Program-made: the position numbers and the translations under genes
Source of the DNA: an uncultured Chloroflexota bacterium
GTDB lineage: Bacteria; Chloroflexota; Dehalococcoidia; Lucifugimonadales; UBA1127
Direction: 5' to 3'
DNA length: 64,000 nt
Assembly (NCBI GenBank): GCA_913045315.1
Contig: CAJWQJ010000011.1
Span: forward strand, 1-64,000
The notes under the pieces: generated by a model
Seen by the model: the letters and a program-made list of their open reading frames with translations, nothing else
What the model was told of the DNA's origin: nothing
The model's database searches: none
Shown: in pieces, positions 26,181-34,536 of the stretch
Layout of the letters: every line of letters begins with the position of its first letter
How positions within the stretch are numbered: position 1 is the stretch's first letter

Positions 26181-27212
26181 TTATTTGACTCCCATGGATT
26201 TTATGAGAGACTCATACGACTCACACTTTCCTGTAAATAAATAAACAGGCTTATTAATTGTAATTGATGTGCTGTTATAAGATCTTAATAAATCTACCAT
26301 TTCTACAATGTTAGATTTATGAATTATAATTGAAACGTCAATAGATTTAAGTTTTTCAGAATAATTAAATCCTTCTGTGATATCTTCTTTTCTTATTAGT
26401 TCACTATCTATTATTGCAGAAATTAATTTACTTTCATTGATAAGTTTTATTGATGTATTTATATTAACGAAAGATTGAGCACGAATATAAGCTTCAATTC
26501 TCTCTAAAAGTGCTTTAAGAGACTTGAGTTTTAATTGGTTCTTTTTTAAAGAATCGATATTTGCAATTAAACATGCTTGTGAATTTAGTATCGAACCACC
26601 TTCGATTAGTTTTAGTTGATTTTCCCTCAAAGTAGTTCCTGTTTCAGAAAGGTCAGCTATAAAATCAGCTGATCCAATAGCAGGTGCGGCTTCAAGTGTT
26701 CCACTTGAATGTACAAGTGTAATGTACTGGATTCCGTTTTTTGATAGAGCTTCTTGAACAAGTTTAGGATATTTTGTAACTACTGTTAGTTCTAATCCAT
26801 TTTGTTTGAACTCTAGAGCTAATTCGGCTATATCTTCTAGGGATGTTACATCAATCCATTGTTCTGGAACAGCAAATACAAGTTCGCACTTCCCATAGCC
26901 AAGATCCTCAATTATCATTTCAACCGATTTAGATTCATTATTAGATTCTAAAAATCGATCTTTTCCAACAATACCAATATCTGCAGTTGTATCTTCAATC
27001 TTCAGAGGGATATCAGAAGCTCTTTGAAATAGGACAATTGTTTCCTTAAGATTATTAAGTGAACCTACATAACGCCTTCTACTAGCTCTTTCAATTGAGG
27101 TGTCAATGGATTTCATAAAATCAATCGTTGATTCATATAGGGCTCCATCACTTGGCAATGCTATTCTAAGATGATTAGAAGAATCCATATTATTTAATTT
27201 TAATTCATTCAT
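26181..27212 (-). CDS. hisG: ATP phosphoribosyltransferase catalytic subunit, with a C-terminal extension
   Basis: The first committed enzyme of histidine synthesis, joining ATP and PRPP. From the ATG at 27212 it has 343 residues. RIALPSDGAL lies at 16-25 and the PRPP loop ADLSETGTTL at 186-195. Residues from about 245 form an extra region of about 100 residues resembling a diverged ACT-like regulatory domain of long-form HisG. Upstream codons extend the frame to 27251, but I prefer 27212. There AGAGGAT is well spaced, and the ATG overlaps the hisZ stop by 8 bp. Having both HisZ and a C-terminal extension is unusual. Confidence 0.9.
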   Translation of the reverse strand: MNELKLNNMDSSNHLRIALPSDGALYESTIDFMKSIDTSIERASRRRYVGSLNNLKETIVLFQRASDIPLKIEDTTADIGIVGKDRFLESNNESKSVEMIIEDLGYGKCELVFAVPEQWIDVTSLEDIAELALEFKQNGLELTVVTKYPKLVQEALSKNGIQYITLVHSSGTLEAAPAIGSADFIADLSETGTTLRENQLKLIEGGSILNSQACLIANIDSLKKNQLKLKSLKALLERIEAYIRAQSFVNINTSIKLINESKLISAIIDSELIRKEDITEGFNYSEKLKSIDVSIIIHKSNIVEMVDLLRSYNSTSITINKPVYLFTGKCESYESLIKSMGVK

Positions 27213-28431
27213 CACTTTTATCCTCTTTAGCTTTAGCATTTGCAGGTGCACTTTTGATGATATTAATGATCGGTTCTATAGAGCATGCAAATCCCATTGC
27301 ACAAATATCTTTTCCTCCTCCCATTAACCTAACCAATCCATCATATCTTCCTCCACCTGCAAGATTGGAAGAATTCTCATCAGATTCCGAACTTAATTCA
27401 AAAACAATACCACTGTAATATGAGATGTCACGAACTAGACTAAAATCCACATTTACTGAGATATTTTTATGATCAAATAAATCAAATGCATCTATACTTT
27501 TTTTGAGTAATTCCAAAGATGATTTTTCTAATTTATGTTTTATTATTAGTTTTTCTAATTTTGAAAATGCTTCTTTAGGATTACCTTTAATTTTTATAAG
27601 AGATAATACAAAATCAATGGCTTCTTCAAAACTTGAATAATCTTCTCGTTCGTTAACTTTCTTATTTAGACGATCTAAAATCTCTTTAGTTGATCTCCTT
27701 CCAATATAGGAATCAACTTCGTTAGTTATTAAATTAGCCCGAAGCGATTGAATCTGAGATTTATTAATTAGAATCTGAGAATCTTCATTTTGTTGCGGAT
27801 CCTTAATAATTCCAAATTTTTCTGCTCTTTCTTTGATTACGAATGCATCTCTTAAATTATTGTCAGCAATACTTCTAATTAAAAAATCTAAGGATCTACT
27901 TGATAAATCGAATTGTTTAATTAGTTCAGTAACAACTCCAATATGCCCTATGGTCAAAATGATTTTTTCAATTCCTACTTTTTGTAGGCTTTGGCATGCG
28001 ACAGATAGTATTTCTGCGTCAGCATCTGGACCGCTTGCTCCGATTAATTCTGCACCAACTTGATTAAACTGTCTTAGTTGATTATGCGAGTCAGAGAATC
28101 GAAAAACTGGGCCAGAATATTGCCAACGGATTGGAACTGGAGTATTTGTTCCTTTGTCTATAAACATTCTTATTGTTGAGGCTGTAAATTCGGGTCGTAA
28201 AGATACTTGATTACCACCTGAATCAATGAATGAGTATATTTGAGAACCTAATTTGCCCCCAGATTTTCGTATGAAAATACTTGTTGGTTCAAGTATCGGT
28301 GTTTCAATTAAGGAATATCCGTTTGAACTGAGAACATCTTCTAGTTGAGTTAAGTTATAACGAAGCTTTTTTAATTCCTTTTCATCAAGATCTGTCATGC
28401 CTTTAAGTATTTTTGTTTGCTTAGATTTCAA
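27205..28431 (-). CDS. hisZ: HisZ/HisS-like class II synthetase paralog (ATP phosphoribosyltransferase regulatory subunit)
   Basis: A 408-residue protein with the histidyl-tRNA synthetase catalytic fold: motif 2-like RWQYSGPVFRFSDSHNQLRQF, LRPEFTASTIRM, and a C-terminal GGGRYDGL plus MGFACSIE motif 3 region. The anticodon-binding domain of true HisRS is missing: the protein ends shortly after motif 3 with a Lys/Ala-rich tail. That architecture, and its position as the first gene of the his operon directly before hisG, identify HisZ, the regulatory partner of HisG. A moonlighting synthetase cannot be fully excluded without seeing another hisS. Confidence 0.85.
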   Translation of the reverse strand: MKSKQTKILKGMTDLDEKELKKLRYNLTQLEDVLSSNGYSLIETPILEPTSIFIRKSGGKLGSQIYSFIDSGGNQVSLRPEFTASTIRMFIDKGTNTPVPIRWQYSGPVFRFSDSHNQLRQFNQVGAELIGASGPDADAEILSVACQSLQKVGIEKIILTIGHIGVVTELIKQFDLSSRSLDFLIRSIADNNLRDAFVIKERAEKFGIIKDPQQNEDSQILINKSQIQSLRANLITNEVDSYIGRRSTKEILDRLNKKVNEREDYSSFEEAIDFVLSLIKIKGNPKEAFSKLEKLIIKHKLEKSSLELLKKSIDAFDLFDHKNISVNVDFSLVRDISYYSGIVFELSSESDENSSNLAGGGRYDGLVRLMGGGKDICAMGFACSIEPIINIIKSAPANAKAKEDKSDE

Positions 28432-28478
28432 GTTTCACTTCCCAGATTGGAATGGCTTATCAATTCACTTTAATATAT

Positions 28479-28507
28479 ATTCTAATTCAAGGTGCAAATG
28501 GCTTCAA
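28479..28507 (-). promoter_or_regulatory. Predicted promoter of the histidine operon
   Basis: On the minus strand TTGAAG (28502-28507) and TAGAAT (28479-28484) are 17 bp apart. They lie 48 bp upstream of hisZ, in the 144-bp gap after the CoA-transferase gene. A second overlapping option (TTGCAC with TATTAA) exists. No attenuator or His-rich leader peptide was evident. Confidence 0.45.
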
Positions 28508-28575
28508 ATAAAAGCTATAGTCTGTATCTGATGAAGTTGTTTATAAATGGATAGAACCAAGAAATAGTAAATAAT

Positions 28576-29790
28576 TTACTCAAAGACTTCGTTGATGAGA
28601 TTTTCTACAAATCTTTCCTCTGACATACCTAAAAGGTCTTTAAATACATATTCGTTATGTTGACCCATTAGTGGTGCAGGCATAGAGATCTCACCTGGGG
28701 TTTTCGATAAGCGAAAACTAGGTCCATCATAAGAATGATTGCCGATTTCAGGATGATCCAAGAACCAAAAATGTTTTCTGTGAGTTAATTGAGGGTCTTC
28801 AAAGAGATCAGAAGTTTTTTGAACAACTCCTGCCGGCACCTCTCGCTCTTGCAAAGTATTCATTAATTCATATGCTTCCCATTCGATGGTAGTAGCCCAT
28901 AGATGGCATTCTAGCTCTCCATTATTTGAAATTCTTGAAGACATAGTGCTAAATTTTTCTTCATGTGCCCAATCAGGGTTTCCAATTGAATGTATCAAGT
29001 TTTGCCATTCTTTGTCAGTAGAAACGGCAATTGCTATCCATCGTTCTTCACCTTTGCAAGGAAATATTCCGTGAGGTGATTGATAATCAGATTGATTTCC
29101 AGAACGGTTTGCTGATTCTTTGTTTGCACTGTACTGTAATATTGTTGGAGCAACGAATTGTAGTCCTCCTTCTGTTTGAGAAAGATCGATATTTGTACCT
29201 TTTCCTGTACGTCTTTTGAAGTCTAGAGCAGATGCAATGGCTAAAGCTCCCATTCTAGGATTGATGAAGTCAGTATATGCTCCATATGGTCCTGCAGGTT
29301 GCCTGTCCGGCCAACCAGTAAGATGATAGACACCTGCTAATGCGGCACCTTGCATTCCAAATCCTGCATATTCCTTATAAGGACCTGTTTGGCCTTGTTG
29401 GCATGTAGCAAAATTAATAATATCAGGTTTTATTTTGCAAATATTTTCATAATCAAGACCCCATCTTTCCATTACTCTTGGGGTATAACTGTTAGCTACA
29501 ATATCTGCCCATGCAACTAACTCTTTCGCAATATTTTTCCCTTCGTCAGTTGCAAGATTTAACGTTATTCCGTATTTACCACTGTTAAAATTGGCAAAAA
29601 ATCCACATCGGTCATTGCCTGGTTCATTATCTCGGAATGGTCCTGCTAATCGTAAAACATCAGGTCTTGTGGTTGATTCAACATGTACCACTGTTGCACC
29701 GTGGTCAGCAAAGTACTTAATTGTTACTGGACCCACACCCACCCAAGTAAAGTCTAGAATTTTTATTCCTTCAAAAATCTTTTTTTGCAT
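28576..29790 (-). CDS. CaiB/BaiF (class III) CoA-transferase, subunit with the catalytic Asp
   Basis: A 404-residue family III acyl-CoA transferase that moves CoA between carboxylic acids through an aspartyl intermediate. Typical stretches are the N-terminal ILDFTWVGVGPVTIKYFADHGATVVHVE and FNSGKYGITLNL. The probable catalytic Asp174 lies in AYTDFINPRMG, and RTGKGTNIDLSQTEGG follows. It lies 19 bp downstream of a second CoA-transferase gene, so the two probably form a heteromer. Substrates are unknown. This family is amplified in SAR202-type Chloroflexota. Confidence 0.85.
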   Translation of the reverse strand: MQKKIFEGIKILDFTWVGVGPVTIKYFADHGATVVHVESTTRPDVLRLAGPFRDNEPGNDRCGFFANFNSGKYGITLNLATDEGKNIAKELVAWADIVANSYTPRVMERWGLDYENICKIKPDIINFATCQQGQTGPYKEYAGFGMQGAALAGVYHLTGWPDRQPAGPYGAYTDFINPRMGALAIASALDFKRRTGKGTNIDLSQTEGGLQFVAPTILQYSANKESANRSGNQSDYQSPHGIFPCKGEERWIAIAVSTDKEWQNLIHSIGNPDWAHEEKFSTMSSRISNNGELECHLWATTIEWEAYELMNTLQEREVPAGVVQKTSDLFEDPQLTHRKHFWFLDHPEIGNHSYDGPSFRLSKTPGEISMPAPLMGQHNEYVFKDLLGMSEERFVENLINEVFE

Positions 29791-29809
29791 TGAGCATAAC
29801 CTTATCTAG

Positions 29810-31072
29810 TTAGATGACACCATTGTTCTTTAAGTTTAAGAATTCCTCATTACTTAGTCCCAATTCATCACAATAGATTTCCTTATTATGTTCACCAATG
29901 AGTGGTGCTTTTCGAGATATTACTGGTGCCCATGATGACATTTTAACGAATGGTCCTGGATAAGTTATTTTTCCATCAAATTCAGGATATTCTATTTCCA
30001 CAAAGGATTCTCTATCTATTAATTGAGGGCTTTCTAGTGAAATTGGCGGAGTTGTTACAGGGGCGAGTAGCATTTTGCCTTCAACAGCTCTCTTGTAGAG
30101 TTCGTTTGTTGTCTGAGTTTCAAGGAAGGGCCCTATTTCCCTTGCAAAGCTATCGTACTTTTCTTGGGTCATATCAGGGATGAACAAATCTTCCCACTTT
30201 ACTTCTTTGATGGAATCGCTAGCCATGCCATATTCATCCATCCAATTGACAAGATAACGCATTCCAGCTGCACGAGCTGGTCCTCCAACTATATTGAATG
30301 TTATGTATCCATCCTTTGTTGGCCACATACCTTTTGTTGCTACACCTGTTGTTGGATTAACTCTAGTTGATCCAGCTCGGGATATATTATTTTCATTAAG
30401 ATTCCAATGAGCTGTGGTATTCATTAATGTCCATACAACACATTCTTGCATTGAAATGTCAATGTGTTGACCTTCTCCTGTCCGTTCTCGATACCAATGA
30501 GCCATCATTGCAGACGCAGCGGCTTCGGATCCAGCGTGGCAATAACTCACAGGAAAACTTATTCGAACAGGCGGTCTGTCTTCATCTCCAGTAGTGAACA
30601 GATATCCGCCCATAGCCATACTTACTAGGTCAGTAGATTCAAAATCTTTATAAGGTCCGGTTTGTCCAAAAGGAGAAATTGAAGACATGATTATTCTTGG
30701 GTTAATTTTAGATAGTTCTTCATAACCGATACCAAGAGAATCAAGGTAGCCAAGATCTTGAGATTCAAGTATAAAGTCAGCAGACTCAACTAATCGTTTA
30801 AACAAATTTTGCCCATCTGAAGTTTCTAAGTTTAAAGTTATCCCTCGTTTATTTAAGTTGAATGAGGTCCAATATAGACTTTTTTCAGGGTTTTTTTCAC
30901 CTTTATAGAATGGTCCGAGATTACGAGCTTTATCTCCCCCAAGAGGTTCAATTTTTATAACATCTGCTCCTAAATCCCCCATAAGTTTGCCACCAATGAA
31001 TCCATATTCAGTTGTTAAATCAAGCACTCTATAAGGCCCTAGGAAGCTTTCGGAATTTACATCTGCAGACAT
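29810..31072 (-). CDS. CaiB/BaiF (class III) CoA-transferase-like subunit lacking the usual Asp
   Basis: A 420-residue family III CoA-transferase homologue with VLDLTTEYGFIGGKLMGDLGAD near the start, LNKRGITLNLETSDG, and ERTGEGQHIDISMQE. At the place where the catalytic Asp is expected (before the helix preceding the RTGxGQ motif) it reads FPVSYCHAG (173-181), with no Asp. It may be a structural partner for the neighbouring subunit. The frame extends upstream to a TTG at 31087. I chose ATG at 31072 because GGGGA lies about 8 bp before it. A TTGACT-17-TAAACT promoter lies just upstream. Confidence 0.83.
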   Translation of the reverse strand: MSADVNSESFLGPYRVLDLTTEYGFIGGKLMGDLGADVIKIEPLGGDKARNLGPFYKGEKNPEKSLYWTSFNLNKRGITLNLETSDGQNLFKRLVESADFILESQDLGYLDSLGIGYEELSKINPRIIMSSISPFGQTGPYKDFESTDLVSMAMGGYLFTTGDEDRPPVRISFPVSYCHAGSEAAASAMMAHWYRERTGEGQHIDISMQECVVWTLMNTTAHWNLNENNISRAGSTRVNPTTGVATKGMWPTKDGYITFNIVGGPARAAGMRYLVNWMDEYGMASDSIKEVKWEDLFIPDMTQEKYDSFAREIGPFLETQTTNELYKRAVEGKMLLAPVTTPPISLESPQLIDRESFVEIEYPEFDGKITYPGPFVKMSSWAPVISRKAPLIGEHNKEIYCDELGLSNEEFLNLKNNGVI

Positions 31073-31106
31073 AGTACCTATCCCCAATAAATAGTAATTT
31101 ATCGGG

Positions 31107-31135
31107 AGTTTAGATGCTTAAAAGTACTCAGTCAA
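31107..31135 (-). promoter_or_regulatory. Predicted promoter of the CoA-transferase pair
   Basis: On the minus strand TTGACT (31130-31135) and TAAACT (31107-31112) are exactly 17 bp apart. The expected start is near 31100, about 28 bp before the chosen ATG at 31072. This also supports the ATG over the upstream TTG, which would leave a very short leader. Confidence 0.55.
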
Positions 31136-31158
31136 GTAGATCTATTTTTACTAAACTG

Positions 31159-31186
31159 GCGACAATTCATAATTAGGAGATATAAT
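31159..31186 (+). promoter_or_regulatory. Predicted promoter of the ABC transporter operon
   Basis: A perfect TATAAT (31181-31186) with GCGACA (31159-31164) 16 bp upstream, in the 155-bp divergent region. The expected start is near 31193, 35 bp before the GTG start of the ATPase gene. Confidence 0.5.
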
Positions 31187-31227
31187 TGATGGTAGTAGTT
31201 CTTATTTTAAACGATTTGATTTAATGA

Positions 31228-32280
31228 GTGGTGTTAAGAGTGAATGTAATCGAGACTCAAAATCTTACCAAGATATATGAATCGAGGCAGATTGCTCTCA
31301 ACGGTGTAAATTTAATAGTTCCTCAAGGCTCAATTTATGGATTAATTGGACCTAACGGTGCAGGTAAAAGTACCGCCTTGCGACTTGTTCTAGGTTTACA
31401 GAAACCTACTGCTGGAATTGTTAAAGTATTTGGCGAGGAAATGGATATTCACGCTGGACATTTGAGGAAAAGGATTGGGTTTCTCCCTCAAACAGGACGC
31501 TTTCCTCCGGAAATGACACCTATTTCATATCTTGATTTAACTGGTCGACTCCTTGGTGTTTCTTCGGGAGAACGAAAACCACGACTCTCTGCTTTGCTGC
31601 ATGCAGTAGATCTTCTTCAGGCCTCTTCACAACGAATTGAACATTTATCTAGTGGCCAACGAACAAGGTTAGGGCTTGCTGCAGCATTAATGAATGATCC
31701 TGATTTATTACTTCTTGATGAACCTACCATAGGATTAGATCCTGAAGGTAGAAATTATTCTATTGCACTCTTGCGAGAATTACGAAGTCAAGGAAAATCA
31801 GTGATTGTATCTACACATATACTTCCAGATGCAGATCAGGCGTGTGATTATGTAGGCGTCATCAATCATGGAAAATTAATCTATAGTGGCAGTGTGCAAG
31901 AAATGAAACAGCTAACTTATTTAAATACAGTTGAATTGTCAGTTTCTGGAGATATTACTCCAGTAATTGACAACTTAAGTCAGATTTATAATGGGATGGT
32001 TCATTTTGATAGACCTGCCCCAAATCGGTTAAAAGTTTCATTTGATGAAAAGGCCGACTTTGGAATTCAACTAGGAAGAATACTGGAAGCATTTTCTCAA
32101 TTTGAGGTTAAGCTTATAGGTATTGATTCAGCTGGTGAATTAGAGGACGCTTTTCTGAAAAGATTGGCAGAGGACAGACTAAAGGGTTTTGCTCGAGCAT
32201 TTGAAACAGGTCCAGTTCCTGAGCAGGAAGATGAAGTAGAGGGAATTGATATAAACGAACCCGTTGAAAGCGAGAAGTAA
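31228..32280 (+). CDS. ABC transporter ATP-binding protein (ABC-2 type exporter)
   Basis: A 350-residue nucleotide-binding subunit: Walker A GPNGAGKST at 41-49, signature LSSGQRT at 140-146, Walker B LLLLDEPTIGLD at 160-171, and the H-loop STHI. An extra C-terminal region of about 100 residues ends in an acidic tail, as in CcmA/NatA/DrrA-type ATPases. Start codons are all GTG (31228, 31231, 31240) and no strong ribosome-binding site decides among them. The permease gene follows 3 bp later. This is one of the few plus-strand genes left of dnaA. The substrate is unknown. Confidence 0.9.
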   Translation: MVLRVNVIETQNLTKIYESRQIALNGVNLIVPQGSIYGLIGPNGAGKSTALRLVLGLQKPTAGIVKVFGEEMDIHAGHLRKRIGFLPQTGRFPPEMTPISYLDLTGRLLGVSSGERKPRLSALLHAVDLLQASSQRIEHLSSGQRTRLGLAAALMNDPDLLLLDEPTIGLDPEGRNYSIALLRELRSQGKSVIVSTHILPDADQACDYVGVINHGKLIYSGSVQEMKQLTYLNTVELSVSGDITPVIDNLSQIYNGMVHFDRPAPNRLKVSFDEKADFGIQLGRILEAFSQFEVKLIGIDSAGELEDAFLKRLAEDRLKGFARAFETGPVPEQEDEVEGIDINEPVESEK

Positions 32281-32283
32281 TTT

Positions 32284-33027
32284 ATGGCCAAAGAAGTAAT
32301 GAATCCAAATCTAAGTACTTTTCTTGTATTACTTCAATATGATATAGGTATACTGGTGAGATCATGGATCATTCGTTTTTGGTTCTCGGTAACATTCGTT
32401 GCAGGTATAGTAGCAATTGTTGTTTCTAGTTATTATGCTGACGATACTTCCTTTTTACTATCTTGGGCCTTGTTACTTTATGCTGCTCTTGGTGGCTTTG
32501 TAGTTCTTGTAATCAGTACTAGTGCTATATCTGTAGAATTTCCATTTCTTGGTGACACTCTTATTAGTCGTGGTATTGCTCCAACCCCTTATGTGCTTGC
32601 TAAACTATTTGCTCGTGCTATTGTTATATTTATAATGTTCAATGCAATAGTTGCTCCTACTGCATTTATAATGCAGACCAATGCAATAAATAATGATATG
32701 ACAGTTTTTGGGATAACTGTAGCTTTGTTATATTGGTCTTTCATGCTTATGGTCTTAGTATTTTTAGGTATTACCTTTAGTGTTGTTTTTTCTAACACTT
32801 TGGTGGGAGTAGTCGTTTTGGCAGTTGTATGGTATGGCGGAATGGGGGGGCTTATTTTTATCTATGCACCATCATGGGATCATTTTGGAGTCCTTGGAAA
32901 TTTACCTTTGGTTCTTCAAGGGAAGGCGTTATTTTCTGAGATATGGACTATTTTGGGAGCAGGAATTGTAGGGTTAATAGCACTTCCTTTTGCAGCGGTT
33001 AAAGTGTTTAACGGTAGAGATCTTTAA
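32284..33027 (+). CDS. ABC-2 type transporter permease
   Basis: A 247-residue membrane protein with six predicted hydrophobic segments (around 25-47, 58-82, 107-130, 145-168, 172-195 and 220-240), the size of a NosY/ABC-2 permease. It is 3 bp downstream of its ATPase. Its stop codon overlaps the stop of the converging 394-residue gene by 2-4 bp, leaving no room for a terminator between them. Whether the pair has any link to the adjacent cytochrome genes is unclear. Confidence 0.82.
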   Translation: MAKEVMNPNLSTFLVLLQYDIGILVRSWIIRFWFSVTFVAGIVAIVVSSYYADDTSFLLSWALLLYAALGGFVVLVISTSAISVEFPFLGDTLISRGIAPTPYVLAKLFARAIVIFIMFNAIVAPTAFIMQTNAINNDMTVFGITVALLYWSFMLMVLVFLGITFSVVFSNTLVGVVVLAVVWYGGMGGLIFIYAPSWDHFGVLGNLPLVLQGKALFSEIWTILGAGIVGLIALPFAAVKVFNGRDL

Positions 33028-34208
33028 TTTTCCTCTTGATTCAACCTGTTTAATTTTTCGGTGATTTCTTTTCTCATTTTAATATATTCTTCATGCGATA
33101 AGGATCCTTTTACATACTCGTTATCAAGTGACAAAAGAGAATGCTCTAAAGATTTATCTTTAATTCTTCCTAATTGAAACCTTCCAGCTTTTAAAGATTT
33201 CCTTAATTTAATTCCAAGAAATCCAATCATGATCATTCCAGTCAGAATTGGGATTGATATTAAACGAACATTTTCTTTTTCTGTAAAATTTAAAAACTTT
33301 TGTGATAAAGTTTTTTGGGGTAGATCAAAAAAAACTACCTGCAATCGTTCATTGGCTTGGTTTTCCGAAGCACTAAAATTAAGATAATTGGTATTTCCAA
33401 TCGTTATTGCAGGCTCATTTACCATTTCTTCGGATATTATTCCGCCAAGGTTTATAGGTAGCAAAATTCTAAATATCGAAGTTGGTAAAGAAAATCTACG
33501 ATCATAAGATAAGGATTCATCGACATATGAAACTTTGTACACAATAATAAATTCATGATTTCCAGGTGGGATTGGTAAAGTGAGTGCAACACCTCTGTCT
33601 ACTTGGATAATGTGGCCTCCTTGAGGGATAGAAGTCTGAACTTCCAAGTCTTTTGCCCCTGGTAAAAGTGATACTCTAAAAAGCCCCATTGGTCCTGTCT
33701 CTTCTGGAGATGGCAAGAATGTCATGTCATTAGTATTCGAAACTTTAATTGATTGTAAAACTCCCATTGTACTGTATCTACGATTTATTCCAGTTATCAC
33801 CATTGTTTCATCTACAATGCTAATATTATTTAATTCACTAGTTGTTTCGTAAATATGAATTTGAATAGGCTCATTAAAATTATAGTTTGCTGAAATAGTT
33901 TTTTCATAACTTACTTTTTTATACGTAATTAGAATTGACATTTTAGTATGATTATTTTCTAAATCTGTAAATTTAAACCTTCCCTTACTAGAAATTTTTT
34001 GAATTATTACTTCTGGTTTGTCCTTGAAGTATTGAATTAAAGTAACAGGGATATCAGATCCTACAAGGGAATTTGTTGTTCCGTTAAAGATTGTTCCTGA
34101 AATGTTATGCTCAATACTATGTTGAGCGTATATGCGTGGCAGGGAAAATGATACAAATATTATTGTAATTATTGAAAAGATTTGAATAAATAATTTTGTA
34201 TGCTTCAT
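33024..34208 (-). CDS. Secreted, membrane-anchored protein of unknown function, end of the act/ccm operon
   Basis: I do not recognise a named family. The 394 residues have a signal peptide (about 1-29, ending RIYAQ). An immunoglobulin-like or carboxypeptidase-regulatory-like beta domain (about 30-120) follows, then a further beta-rich region. One transmembrane helix sits near 310-332 and the cytoplasmic tail is helical. The tail motif LDNEYVKGSLSHEEY resembles the short LD-x-E...G...EY helix of CcmI-like proteins, as in the next gene upstream. It follows the CcmI-like gene by 52 bp and is the last gene of the respiratory operon. A role in cytochrome maturation or complex assembly is a contextual inference only. 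Confidence 0.6.
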   Translation of the reverse strand: MKHTKLFIQIFSIITIIFVSFSLPRIYAQHSIEHNISGTIFNGTTNSLVGSDIPVTLIQYFKDKPEVIIQKISSKGRFKFTDLENNHTKMSILITYKKVSYEKTISANYNFNEPIQIHIYETTSELNNISIVDETMVITGINRRYSTMGVLQSIKVSNTNDMTFLPSPEETGPMGLFRVSLLPGAKDLEVQTSIPQGGHIIQVDRGVALTLPIPPGNHEFIIVYKVSYVDESLSYDRRFSLPTSIFRILLPINLGGIISEEMVNEPAITIGNTNYLNFSASENQANERLQVVFFDLPQKTLSQKFLNFTEKENVRLISIPILTGMIMIGFLGIKLRKSLKAGRFQLGRIKDKSLEHSLLSLDNEYVKGSLSHEEYIKMRKEITEKLNRLNQEEN

Positions 34209-34260
34209 TTACAATTCCAACATACATTTAAATGGAACAATCTTTTAAATATATGTTTAA

Positions 34261-34521
34261 CTATGTGTTTTTTTCGGCAATTAAAGTTGATGCTAGTTGT
34301 ATCCTGCACTGTTGTATTTGTAGTTCGTATTGATCTGCTTCTATTAATCCTAATTCAAAATCTAATCTTAATAGTTCCATTTCTTGATAAATTGAGGAAC
34401 GTAAGTTAGATAAATTCTTGTTTAAGTCTTTAATGGTTTCTTCTTCCGATGAATTTGTAAACGGTCTTATTACTATGTAGAATGCAAGTGCTGATAGTAA
34501 GCTTATTATTAAATATTCCAT
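34261..34521 (-). CDS. Small CcmI-like membrane-anchored protein
   Basis: An 86-residue protein with one N-terminal hydrophobic helix (about 3-20) and a charged helical tail containing LLRLDFELGLIEADQYELQ. This matches the N-terminal membrane anchor and first helix of CcmI/CycH, which presents apocytochrome c to the haem lyase. The TPR domain of full CcmI is absent. It is 15 bp downstream of ccmF and cotranscribed with it. Function is inferred from this motif and context. Confidence 0.6.
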   Translation of the reverse strand: MEYLIISLLSALAFYIVIRPFTNSSEEETIKDLNKNLSNLRSSIYQEMELLRLDFELGLIEADQYELQIQQCRIQLASTLIAEKNT

Positions 34522-34536
34522 GGTTTTTTCTTTAAT

